Source: DASZUK01 sp963844575
GTDB taxonomy: Bacteria > Actinomycetota > Acidimicrobiia > Acidimicrobiales > RAAP-2
Length of the DNA: 64,000 nt
NCBI GenBank assembly: GCA_963844575.1
Contig: CAWJOU010000005.1
Coordinates: 806,001-870,000, forward strand
Direction: 5' to 3'
Part shown: positions 35,014-43,698 of the stretch, piece after piece
Numbering within the stretch: position 1 is the first letter of the stretch
Layout of the letters: every line of letters starts with the position of its first letter
The notes under the pieces: model-generated
What the model was told of the DNA's origin: nothing
Databases searched by the model: none
Seen by the model: only the letters and a program-made list of their open reading frames with translations
Position numbers and translations under genes: made by a program

Positions 35014-35874
35014 TCAGCTCTGGTGAACGGTGACGGACAGGATTCGCTGGATGACGTTGGGCGTTCCCGACGAGCTGCCGTCAGCGTTGATCTTCTCGAC
35101 CACTGTCATACCCGAGCTGACGGTCCCGAAGAGGGAGTACTTGTCGCCGCTGGTCAGATCCTGGTTCAGGGTTGTCGCCCCGCCGGGGACCACCAAGAAG
35201 AACTGGCTGCCGTTGGAGGCTGTTCCCCCGGAGTTGGCCATGGCGACGTCGCCGGTGGCGTACGACGTCGGGACGTTCTCGTTGGCGAATTCGTAGCCCG
35301 GCCCGCCCTTCCCGGTGCCGGTCGGGTCGCCCGTCTGGTCCATGAAGTTGGTGATCACCCGGTGGAAGATCACGCAGTGGAAGTAGTTCTTGCCGGCCAG
35401 GAACACGAAGTTGTCGACCGCCTTCGGGGCCTGCTTGGCGTCGAGTGTGATCGTGAATGTGCCGGCCGTCGTCTTGACTGTCGCCTTGTACGTCTTGGAC
35501 GCATCGACCGTCATCGGCGGGAAGGACGACCACGTCAGGGTGTTGACCCTCGTCGTCGGGCTGGCCGGGCAGCCGGCGGCGGTGGCCGTGGCGTTGGCGG
35601 CCGCCTGGGCGGCCGAGTACTGGGTACTGGCCGTGGTCGTCGACGCCGCCGACGTGGTCGTCGTGGTGCTCTTGGCCGTCGTCGTCGTGGTGCTGTCGGC
35701 TGACGAGTGGGACCAGGGTCGGTTGATCAAGAGGACCGAGCCCACGACGACGACGGCCAGGCCACCCACGACGAGGGCGTTCCGGATCAGCTTCCGCCGA
35801 CGCGTCGCCTTCGCCTCGGCCGCCTTCTTGACTTCACGGCCGGCCCGTTGCCGGGCCCGTTTCTCGCTGGGCAC
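35014..35874 (-). CDS. Membrane-anchored cyclophilin-type peptidyl-prolyl isomerase
   Basis: The 286-residue protein has a basic N-terminus, one membrane helix (ALVVGGLAVVVVGSVLLI), a Ser/Thr-rich spacer (STTTTTAKSTTTTTSAAS) and a C-terminal cyclophilin domain (NFVFLAGKNYFHCVIFHRVI, GDPTGTGKGGPGYEF, MANSGGTASNGSQFF). The enzyme domain is therefore outside the cell and may assist folding of secreted proteins. It lies 71 bp upstream of the cytoplasmic cyclophilin on the same strand and is divergent from lysC. Confidence 0.9.
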   Translation of the reverse strand: MPSEKRARQRAGREVKKAAEAKATRRRKLIRNALVVGGLAVVVVGSVLLINRPWSHSSADSTTTTTAKSTTTTTSAASTTTASTQYSAAQAAANATATAAGCPASPTTRVNTLTWSSFPPMTVDASKTYKATVKTTAGTFTITLDAKQAPKAVDNFVFLAGKNYFHCVIFHRVITNFMDQTGDPTGTGKGGPGYEFANENVPTSYATGDVAMANSGGTASNGSQFFLVVPGGATTLNQDLTSGDKYSLFGTVSSGMTVVEKINADGSSSGTPNVIQRILSVTVHQS

Positions 35875-35939
35875 GGCTGGACACCCTACCTGCAGCCACC
35901 CAGTCGGTTGACCGCGCCGGTGCCACTAGCGTCACGCCC

Positions 35940-37148
35940 GTGCCGTTGCTCGTCCAGAAGTTCGGCGGGACCTCCGTCGGCGACGCCGACCGGATCCGGG
36001 CCGTCGCCGATCACGTCGCCCGGACCCGACGGGCCGGGAACCAGGTCGTCGCCGTCGTCAGCGCCATGGGGAAGACCACCGACAACCTCATCCGGTTGGC
36101 CGGCGAGGTCAGCACCGTCCAGCCACCCCGGGAGTACGACATGCTCGTCAGCTCCGGCGAGCGGATCTCGATGTCCCTGCTCTGCATGGCGCTGGCCGAC
36201 CTCGGCGTGCCGGCGACGTCCTTCACCGGCAGCCAGGCCGGGATCCTGACCGACACCGACCACACGCGAGCCAAGATCCTCGACGTGCGAGCCGACCGGC
36301 TCCGCGAGGCGCTCGACGACGGGGCCGTCCCGGTCGTCGCCGGCTTCCAGGGCGTGTCGACGGAGCGGAACATCACGACGCTCGGCCGAGGGGGTTCCGA
36401 CACCACCGCGGTGGCGCTCGCCGCGGTGCTCGGGGCCGACGCCTGCGAGATCTACACCGACGTCACCGGGGTCTTCAGCGCCGATCCTCGGGTTGTGCCC
36501 GACGCCCACCGACTGGGGCGGATCAGCTTCGAGGAGATGCTGGAGATCGCCGCCACCGGCGGCCGGGTGCTGCAGCTCCGTTCGGTCGAATTCGCCCGGA
36601 ACCACGACGTGCCGCTGCACGTGCGCAGCAGCTTCACGTGGGAGCCCGGCACCTGGGTCGTAGAGGAGGATCCGTCAATGGAACAGGCCGTCGTCACCGC
36701 GGTCAGCCACGACACGTCGGAGGCCAAGGTCACCGTGACCGGCGTACCCGACCGACCTGGCCTGGCCGCCCGGCTCTTCCGGGCGCTGGCCGACCGATCG
36801 GTCAACGTCGACATGATCGTCCAGAACACCTCGTTGCACGGCACGACCGACATCTCGTTCACCGTCCCGAAGGTCGACCTGACGACGTCGGTGGACGTGG
36901 CCAACGAGCTGGCCGACGAGCTCGGCGCCACCGGCGTGACCTCCGACGACGACGTCGCCCGGGTCTCGCTGGTCGGGGCCGGCATGAAATCGAACCCTGG
37001 CGTCACCGCCACCATGTTCGAGACCCTGGCCGCCGACGGGATCAACATCGACATGATCTCGACCTCGACCATCCGGATCTCGTGCATCGTGCGGACCGAA
37101 CAGGTCGAGCAGGCTGTCCGTTCCCTGCATCGCGCCTTCGAGCTCTGA
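35940..37148 (+). CDS. lysC: Aspartate kinase with internal beta-subunit start
   Basis: The 402-residue enzyme phosphorylates aspartate, the first step to lysine, methionine and threonine. The kinase domain has VQKFGGTSVGD, FTGSQAGILTD and GRGGSDTTAVALAA; two C-terminal ACT domains bind feedback inhibitor. At 36678 an in-frame ATG (MEQAVVTAVSHD) follows a perfect AGAGGAGGA at 8 nt. This matches the separate beta subunit known from Bacillus and Corynebacterium. It is followed by asd after 10 bp. Confidence 0.95.
   Translation: MPLLVQKFGGTSVGDADRIRAVADHVARTRRAGNQVVAVVSAMGKTTDNLIRLAGEVSTVQPPREYDMLVSSGERISMSLLCMALADLGVPATSFTGSQAGILTDTDHTRAKILDVRADRLREALDDGAVPVVAGFQGVSTERNITTLGRGGSDTTAVALAAVLGADACEIYTDVTGVFSADPRVVPDAHRLGRISFEEMLEIAATGGRVLQLRSVEFARNHDVPLHVRSSFTWEPGTWVVEEDPSMEQAVVTAVSHDTSEAKVTVTGVPDRPGLAARLFRALADRSVNVDMIVQNTSLHGTTDISFTVPKVDLTTSVDVANELADELGATGVTSDDDVARVSLVGAGMKSNPGVTATMFETLAADGINIDMISTSTIRISCIVRTEQVEQAVRSLHRAFEL
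36661..36680 (+). promoter_or_regulatory. Internal ribosome binding site and start for the LysC beta subunit
   Basis: AGAGGAGGA precedes ATG 36678 inside lysC, in frame with the C-terminal ACT domains. In related organisms this produces the regulatory beta subunit of an alpha2-beta2 aspartokinase. Confidence 0.75.
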
Positions 37149-37158
37149 ATTTGGGACG

Positions 37159-38175
37159 ATGCGGCTAGGGATCTTCGGCGCCACCGGGCAGGTTGGCCGC
37201 GTCATCCGAGCGATCCTCGTCGAGCGCGCCTTCCCGGCCGACGACGTCCGGTTCTTCGCCTCGGCTCGATCGGCTGGGACGCGGTTGCCGTGGGCCGACG
37301 GCGACGTCGAGGTCGAGGACGCGGCGACGGCTGACCTGCGTGGGCTCGACATCGCCCTCTGCTCGACCGGGGCGAGCGCGTCGAGGGAGCTGGCGCCGCG
37401 GCTGGCCGCCGCCGGTGCCGTCGTCGTCGACAACACCTCCGCCTGGCGCATGGACCCCGACGTCCCGCTCGTCGTCCCCGAGGTCAACGCGGCGGCGTTG
37501 CGGGAGATCCGCAAGGGGATCGTCGCCAACCCGAACTGCACCACGATGGTCGCCATGCCGGTGATGAAGCCGCTCCACGACGAGGCCGGACTCACCGGGA
37601 TGGTCATCGCCAGCTATCAGGCCGTCTCCGGCGCCGGGCTGGCCGGCGTCGCCGAGCTGGCCGACCAGGTGGCCAAGACCGCCGACCGGGCCTCCGCGCT
37701 CACCTTCGATGGCGGCGCGCTCGACTACCCGGCGCCGGACAAGTTCCCCGGGCCGATCGCCCACAACGTGCTCCCCATCGCCGGCCAGCTGGTCGACGAC
37801 GGTTCCGGCGAGACCGACGAGGAGCAGAAGTACCGGAACGAGAGCCGCAAGATCCTCGGCCTGCCGAACTTGGCCGTCACCTGCACCTGCGTGCGCGTTC
37901 CCGTCTTCACCGGCCACGGCGCGGCGATCGTGGCCGAGTTCGAACGCGACCTCGCGCCGGAGCGGGCCGAGGAGCTGCTCGCCGCCGCGCCGGGTGTCGT
38001 CGTCACCGAGATGCCGACCCCGCTCGACGTCGCCGGCCGCGATCCGTCCTACGTCGGTCGGGTGCGCCGGGCCGATCACGGCCTCGCCCTCTTCGTCGTC
38101 GGCGACAACCTCCGCAAGGGCGCGGCCCTCAACGCCGTCCAGATCGCCGAAGCCCTCCTCGACCTTCGCTTCTGA
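37159..38175 (+). CDS. asd: Aspartate-semialdehyde dehydrogenase
   Basis: The 338-residue enzyme reduces aspartyl phosphate to aspartate semialdehyde with NADPH. The Rossmann motif GATGQVGRV is at residues 7-15, the catalytic cysteine is in NPNCTTMVA, and FTGHGAAIV holds the catalytic histidine. It sits 10 bp after lysC, forming the usual two-gene operon for the aspartate pathway. Confidence 0.96.
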   Translation: MRLGIFGATGQVGRVIRAILVERAFPADDVRFFASARSAGTRLPWADGDVEVEDAATADLRGLDIALCSTGASASRELAPRLAAAGAVVVDNTSAWRMDPDVPLVVPEVNAAALREIRKGIVANPNCTTMVAMPVMKPLHDEAGLTGMVIASYQAVSGAGLAGVAELADQVAKTADRASALTFDGGALDYPAPDKFPGPIAHNVLPIAGQLVDDGSGETDEEQKYRNESRKILGLPNLAVTCTCVRVPVFTGHGAAIVAEFERDLAPERAEELLAAAPGVVVTEMPTPLDVAGRDPSYVGRVRRADHGLALFVVGDNLRKGAALNAVQIAEALLDLRF

Positions 38176-38208
38176 CCGGCCGCGCTGATCGGCCCGAGGT
38201 GGCGGCCG

Positions 38209-39018
38209 TCAGTCAGCGCCGGTGGTGGCGGGCTCGGGTCCACCGCCGACCAGCGCGGCCATTCGCCGGGCCAAGTTGACGGCGTGGTCGCCGAACCGCT
38301 CGTAGAACCGGGCGACCATGGCCAGCTCGATGGCCACGGGTAGCGGCATCGTCCCGGCCACGAGCTCGGCGGTCAGGGTGACGTGGAGGTCGTCCAGCTC
38401 GTCGTCGAGGTCGTCGATGGCCACCGCGGCGGTCGGCGAGCGCTCGGCGAAGGCGTCCGCGGTGCTGCTCCAGATGGTGGCGGCCACCTCGCCCATCCGC
38501 TCGACCAGGCCTCGGCTCCGGGCGGACATCTCGGCGCCGAGGCCCCGGGCGGCCCGCCGGGCGATGTGCTCGGCCAGGTCCCCGTTGCGATCCAGGTCCG
38601 GCAGCATGCGGAGCACGGCGACGAGCTCCCGGCGCTCGTCGACCGACGTGTCTCCGGCCACCAGCTCCTTCTGGGCCAGGGCCGCGATCTCGCCGATCAG
38701 CGTGTCGACGAGCTCGTCCCGCTGGACGAGCTGCTTGGCCGCCTCCCGGTCCCCGGCGAGCAGGGCATGGGTCGCTCCGGCAATGGCCTCGCCGACCAAG
38801 GCGAAGACCTGCACGAAGAGCCGGTCGATCTGGGCGATGACCGGTGACGTCGAACGGGGCCCTGTCGGATCGCCGGCCTCCGGAGGATCGATGACCGGCC
38901 GGAAGGTTCCCGTCGGGCTGTCGACGGTCGTCGAGATCGGCTCGTCACACCCGTCGGAACCGGGTGCCGGCGAGCTGCCCGGGCGGCGACGGGAGCCGGT
39001 CGCTCCACGAAAGACCAT
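38209..39018 (-). CDS. phoU: PhoU-domain protein
   Basis: The 269-residue product has a disordered N-terminus and a helical PhoU region from about residue 58 (VIAQIDRLFVQVFALVGEAI) to LAMVARFYERFGDHAVNLAR. That last segment carries the E/D-rich metal-binding motif seen in PhoU. PhoU proteins restrain phosphate uptake signalling and polyphosphate levels. No pst or phoR gene adjoins it. The real start may be further downstream than ATG 39018. Confidence 0.82.
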   Translation of the reverse strand: MVFRGATGSRRRPGSSPAPGSDGCDEPISTTVDSPTGTFRPVIDPPEAGDPTGPRSTSPVIAQIDRLFVQVFALVGEAIAGATHALLAGDREAAKQLVQRDELVDTLIGEIAALAQKELVAGDTSVDERRELVAVLRMLPDLDRNGDLAEHIARRAARGLGAEMSARSRGLVERMGEVAATIWSSTADAFAERSPTAAVAIDDLDDELDDLHVTLTAELVAGTMPLPVAIELAMVARFYERFGDHAVNLARRMAALVGGGPEPATTGAD

Positions 39019-39098
39019 CGTCCAACGGTACCGGGTGGCCGCTCGGCCGACAGTCCGCGGTCCCCGGCCTTGTCACACCCCGCCGTTACTGTGACCTC

Positions 39099-40532
39099 AT
39101 GACCGCAGAACTGTTGATCGGCCTGGTCGTCGGGGTCGCCCTCGGCCTGGCCGCCGGGCTCTTGGTGGCCACGCGCCGACAGGCCGGCCTGGCCGCCGAC
39201 GCCCGTGCCGCCGAGGCCCGCCTGGACGACGCCCGGCAGGCCGCGGCCGGTCTGGGCGACGAGCTGGAGCAGGCCCGGTCGGCGCTGGCCGTGGCCGACG
39301 CGGCGCAGGCCCGATCGGCGGCCGAGATCGACCATCTCCAGCGGGCGGCGGCGGAGCGAGCCGCCGCCTGGGAAGAGGACCGGCAACGCCTGGTCGGCTC
39401 CTTCGCGGATCTGTCCAACCAGGCGCTGCAGCGCAACACCGAGCAGTTCCTCACGCTGGCGGACACGCGGTTGAAGGAGGCCCAGGAGGCCGCTCGGGGG
39501 GACCTCGCCCAGCGGCAGCAGGCCATCACCCACCTCCTGCAGCCGTTGCAAGAGACGCTGTCCAAGTACGAGCAGGGGCTCCGCCAGCTCGAACTGGAGC
39601 GCAAGGGGGCGTACGCCACGCTGGCCGAGCAGGTTCGGCAGCTGGGCTCGTCGAACGAGAAGCTCCGACAGGAGACCGGCAATCTGGTCACCGCCCTCCG
39701 GTCACCGCAGACCCGGGGGCGGTGGGGCGAGCTCCAGCTCCGACGGGTCGTGGAGATGGCGGGGATGCTGGCGCACTGCGACTTCGACGAGCAGGTCTCC
39801 GTCGATACCCCCGACGGCCGGCTCCGGCCGGACGTCGTGGTGAAACTGCCCGGCGGGGCCCAGGTCGTCGTCGACGCCAAGGTGCCGCTCGAGGCCTTCC
39901 TGCGATCGGTCGACGCCGGCGACGAGGAGACCCGGAAGATCGAGCTGGTGGCCCATGCCCGCCAGCTGCGGACCCACGTCGACCAGTTGGCCAAGCGGGA
40001 GTACTGGAACCAGTTCGACCCCAGCCCGGAGTTCGTGGTCGCCTTCGTCCCGGGCGACCCGTTGTTGGCCGCGGCGTTCGAGCACGACCCCGCCCTGATC
40101 GAGCACGCCATGGCCAACCGGGTCTTGCTGGCTACGCCGACGACGCTCATCGCCCTCCTGCGAACGGTGGCGTACGGATGGCAGCAGGAAGCGCTGACCG
40201 CCAACGCCCGCACCGTGCAGCGGCTGGGGGCCGAGCTCTACGAGCGTCTTCGGGTGATGGGGAGCCATCTGGCCAAGCTGCAGCGCGGCCTGACGACGAC
40301 GGTCGAGGCGTTCAACGACACGATCGGGTCGCTGGAGTCCCGGGTCCTCGTCACGGCGCGGCGCTTTCCGGAGCTCGGGGTCATCGGGGCCGGGACCAAG
40401 GACCTGCCGGAGCTCACGCCGGTGTCGGCCACCGCTCGTCACCCGCAGGCGCCCGAGCTCGCGGAGGACCAGCCGACGCTCCGGAGCCTCCCGGCCGACG
40501 AGGGAGAGGCGCTCCGCCAGGCCGAAGGATGA
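39099..40532 (+). CDS. rmuC: RmuC-family DNA recombination protein
   Basis: The 477-residue protein has an N-terminal membrane anchor (LLIGLVVGVALGLAAGLLVA), a long coiled coil, and the RmuC nuclease-like domain (GRWGELQLRRVVEMAGM, PGGAQVVVDAKVPLEAF, FVPGDPLLAAAFE). RmuC limits inversions at repeats in E. coli. The stop overlaps the addB start (ATGA), tying it to the AddAB repair operon. Confidence 0.9.
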   Translation: MTAELLIGLVVGVALGLAAGLLVATRRQAGLAADARAAEARLDDARQAAAGLGDELEQARSALAVADAAQARSAAEIDHLQRAAAERAAAWEEDRQRLVGSFADLSNQALQRNTEQFLTLADTRLKEAQEAARGDLAQRQQAITHLLQPLQETLSKYEQGLRQLELERKGAYATLAEQVRQLGSSNEKLRQETGNLVTALRSPQTRGRWGELQLRRVVEMAGMLAHCDFDEQVSVDTPDGRLRPDVVVKLPGGAQVVVDAKVPLEAFLRSVDAGDEETRKIELVAHARQLRTHVDQLAKREYWNQFDPSPEFVVAFVPGDPLLAAAFEHDPALIEHAMANRVLLATPTTLIALLRTVAYGWQQEALTANARTVQRLGAELYERLRVMGSHLAKLQRGLTTTVEAFNDTIGSLESRVLVTARRFPELGVIGAGTKDLPELTPVSATARHPQAPELAEDQPTLRSLPADEGEALRQAEG

Positions 40533-43500
40533 GCCTCTCGGTTCGCGTGGCCGCCTACGGGGACGAGGTGTTCGGCGAGCTCTCCCGGGCGCTCGAGGTG
40601 GCGCAGGCCGGTGATCCCCTCCGGCTGGTGACGGTCGTGGTCCGGCGCGGCCCGGTCGGCCTGGCCGTGCGCCGGCGGTTGGCCGCCGCGTCATCGGGGA
40701 TTGTCAACGTCCGCTTCCTGACGCTCGGCCGCCTCGCTGGCGAGCTGGCCGGTGAGACGATCGGCGGGCGCCGTCCGGCGAGCCGGGCGGTCGTGCACGA
40801 GGCCGCTCGCCTGGTGCTGGCCGAGCAGACGACCGGCTTCTTGGCCTCGGCCCGAGAGCAGCCGGCCACCGTTCGGGCGCTGGTCCGGACGTACGGCGAG
40901 CTCCGCGGCGTCTCGCCGGCGACGTTGAGCGCCCTGGCGGGACAGAGCGCACGGACGGCGGAGGTGGTCCGCCTGGTCGCCGCGGTGCGGGAGCGACTGG
41001 CCGGCCACGTCGACGAGGCCGCGCTGGTCGCCGCCGCGGTGGCGGAGATCGGCCGGGACCCAGCGGTCGTGACGGCGACGACCGGGCCGGTCGTCGTCTA
41101 CCTGCCCCGTTTCGTCCGACCGACCGACCACGCGCTGGTCCACGCGCTGGCCGAGCACGTTCCGGTGACGGTCGTCGTCGGATCGACGGGGGACCGGGAG
41201 GTCGACGGCGTGGAGCTGCGGCCTTGGGCGTCGGCGACCCGCGGCGCGGGCGCGGAACCGCCCACGGCGACGACCGGCACGCGAGTCCTGGTCGCGCCGG
41301 CCGCGGACGCCGAGATCCTGCTCGTCGTCCGCCAGTTGATGGCGGCCAACGCGGCCGGGACGCCGTTGGAGCGGATGGCGGTCGTCCACGGTGGGGCGGC
41401 GCCGTACCCGAGGCTCGTCCACGACACGCTGGAGGGCGCGGGGATCCCGTTCAACGGTACGGGGGTCCGGTCGCTGGCGTCCACGGTGGCCGGCCGGACG
41501 CTGCTCGGCCTCTTCGAGCTGGTCGATCACGGGTGGCGGCGGGACCAGGTGACCGCCTGGCTGACGTCGGCGCCGCTCCGGCACCGCGGCCGTCCGATCC
41601 CGGCGACGGCGTGGGACGTCCTGTCGGCGGCGGCCGGTGTGGTCGGCGGACTGTCCGAGTGGGTGGACCGGCCAGCGGCCTACGCGGCCGGGCAGCGCGA
41701 ACGGGCGGCCATGGGGCCGGACGACGGGTCGGCGCGGCAACGGGCTGCCGGCCGTAGCGAGTGGCTCTCGTCGTTCATGGCCGAGCTCGGTCGGCACGTG
41801 GCCGCGTCACCGACGAGCTGGGCCGGATGGGCCGGATGGGCGAAGGACCGACTCGACCAGCTGCTCGGCGGCCCGTCGAGCCGGGCCGACTGGCCGACGC
41901 GGGAGGTGGCCGCCCTGGAGGCGGTCATCGACGGGCTCACCGGTCTCACCGGGCTGGACGACCTCGGTGGTCCGGGCCCCGGCCTGGCCGACTTCCGGGC
42001 CGCGCTGGCGGCGGAGCTGGACGCGCCGGCTCCCCAGACGTCGCGGTTCGGCCGGGGGGTGTTCGTCGGTCGGGTCGGCGACGTCGTCGGCCTCGACCTC
42101 GATGTCCTCTGCGTCGTCGGCATGGCCGAAGGGGCCTTCCCAGAACGATCGGCCGACGACGTGCTCGTGCCCGATCGCGACCGGGAAGCGTGCGGCGACG
42201 AGCTACCGCTGCGGGCCGCCCGGACGGTCGAGGCGCGTCGGGACTACCTGGCGGCCCTCGCCGCGGCCCCGGTCCGGCTGCTGTCGTGCGCGTCCGGCGA
42301 CCAGCGGCAGGGTCGGGAGCTCCGCCCGTCCCGGCTGCTGCTCGACACCGCAGAGGTCGTCGTGGGGGCGGACCGGCGCCTCCACGCCGGCGACCTGGCC
42401 GATCTGCCGACCGGCCCGAGGTACGAGCGGGTTCCGTCCCTCGGCGCGGCAGTGGCCGGCTCGGCCGGCTTCGACGAACCGGTCTCGGCGGCCGACTGGG
42501 ACCGGCAGCACCTCGTGCGGTGGACCGGGTCGGGTCGACGGTTGGCCCGCCATTTCCTGGCCCACCACGACGCGGTGCTCGAACGCGGTCTCGAACTACG
42601 CCAGGGCCGGCGGGGGGCGCAGTTCAGTCGGTTCGACGGGCGGCTCGACGACGTGGTGGTGGCGACGCCGGCGGGCGACGGGTCGGTGCAGTCGGCGACC
42701 GGCCTCGAGGCCTTCGCCGCGTGCCCGCGTCGGTACCTGTTCTCCCACGTCCTCGGTTTCGACGACGCGGAGCGACCGGAGGCGATCCTCCAGATGCGGG
42801 CGTCCGAACGAGGCAATCTGGTTCACCGGATCCTGGAGCGGTTCGTCGCCGACGAGCTCGCCCGGCCGGCCGAGGAGCGGGTCCGGCCGGACCGGACGTG
42901 GGGTCCCGAGGCGTACGATCGCCTCGGTCGGCTGGCCGACGAGGCCTTCGTGGACGTCGAGCAGCGGGGCCTGACGGGCCGGCCGGCGCTCTGGCAGATG
43001 GACCGGTCGGCGATCCTGGCCGACCTCCGCCACTTCCTGCGCGAGGACGATCGGTACCGGGCCGCCACCGGTGCGGTGCCGGAGGCGGTCGAGCAGCGGT
43101 TCGGCTGGGACCGCGCCGCACCGGTGTCGATCTCGTTGGGCGACGGCCGGTCGATCCGCTTCCGCGGGACGGTCGACCGGATCGACCGACTGCCGGGTGG
43201 TGGTCTGTCGGTGCTCGACTACAAGACCGGCGGCCGGTACGGCGTCGACGTCCTGGCGGACGATCCGGTGGCTCGGGGGACGAGGCTGCAGCTCGTGCTC
43301 TACGGCCTGGCCGCGGCCCACCGGTACCGGGCCGACGGCCCGGTGGACGTGGGCTACTGGTTCGTCAGTGACCGGGGCAGCGTCCGCGGCCGGTTCCCCC
43401 GCGACGGCTTCCGCCTGACCGCGGCGGCGGAGAGTCGGTTCCAAGACGTGCTGCGCACTTTGGTCGACGCCATCGAGGCCGGTCGGTTCCCGGCCAATCC

Positions 43501-43651
43501 CGGGCCTCCCGAGGGGCTCGGGGGTCGGGCCGCGAACTGCCGGATCTGTCCGTTCGACCGGATCTGCCCGAGCGACCGGTCGCGGTCGTGGGATCACAAG
43601 CGGGACGATCCGTGGGCGGCCGGGTACGTGGCGCTGGCCGACGCCGGATGA
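40529..43651 (+). CDS. addB: AddB-like helicase-nuclease subunit with Fe-S nuclease domain
   Basis: The 1040-residue protein lacks an obvious Walker A but has the C-terminal PD-(D/E)XK nuclease (GTVDRIDRLPGGGLSVLDYKTG). The four cysteines of the AddB iron-sulfur staple are present: one in FAACPRRYLF and three in CRICPFDRIC (CxxCx5C). With AddA it resects double-strand breaks for RecA loading. ATG 40529 overlaps rmuC by four bases. An AdnA-type assignment is less likely given the absent helicase motifs. Confidence 0.87.
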   Translation: MSLSVRVAAYGDEVFGELSRALEVAQAGDPLRLVTVVVRRGPVGLAVRRRLAAASSGIVNVRFLTLGRLAGELAGETIGGRRPASRAVVHEAARLVLAEQTTGFLASAREQPATVRALVRTYGELRGVSPATLSALAGQSARTAEVVRLVAAVRERLAGHVDEAALVAAAVAEIGRDPAVVTATTGPVVVYLPRFVRPTDHALVHALAEHVPVTVVVGSTGDREVDGVELRPWASATRGAGAEPPTATTGTRVLVAPAADAEILLVVRQLMAANAAGTPLERMAVVHGGAAPYPRLVHDTLEGAGIPFNGTGVRSLASTVAGRTLLGLFELVDHGWRRDQVTAWLTSAPLRHRGRPIPATAWDVLSAAAGVVGGLSEWVDRPAAYAAGQRERAAMGPDDGSARQRAAGRSEWLSSFMAELGRHVAASPTSWAGWAGWAKDRLDQLLGGPSSRADWPTREVAALEAVIDGLTGLTGLDDLGGPGPGLADFRAALAAELDAPAPQTSRFGRGVFVGRVGDVVGLDLDVLCVVGMAEGAFPERSADDVLVPDRDREACGDELPLRAARTVEARRDYLAALAAAPVRLLSCASGDQRQGRELRPSRLLLDTAEVVVGADRRLHAGDLADLPTGPRYERVPSLGAAVAGSAGFDEPVSAADWDRQHLVRWTGSGRRLARHFLAHHDAVLERGLELRQGRRGAQFSRFDGRLDDVVVATPAGDGSVQSATGLEAFAACPRRYLFSHVLGFDDAERPEAILQMRASERGNLVHRILERFVADELARPAEERVRPDRTWGPEAYDRLGRLADEAFVDVEQRGLTGRPALWQMDRSAILADLRHFLREDDRYRAATGAVPEAVEQRFGWDRAAPVSISLGDGRSIRFRGTVDRIDRLPGGGLSVLDYKTGGRYGVDVLADDPVARGTRLQLVLYGLAAAHRYRADGPVDVGYWFVSDRGSVRGRFPRDGFRLTAAAESRFQDVLRTLVDAIEAGRFPANPGPPEGLGGRAANCRICPFDRICPSDRSRSWDHKRDDPWAAGYVALADAG

Positions 43652-43698
43652 CCGATGCCAGATGACGGACGCCAGATGACGGACGCCAGATGACGGAC
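43647..43698. repeat. 14-bp tandem repeat spanning the addB stop and addA start
   Basis: Units GATGACCGATGCCA, GATGACGGACGCCA, GATGACGGACGCCA and a partial GATGACGGAC follow one another. Each begins with an ATG, and the unit of 14 puts successive ATGs in different frames; only the fourth (43690) opens addA. Confidence 0.9.
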
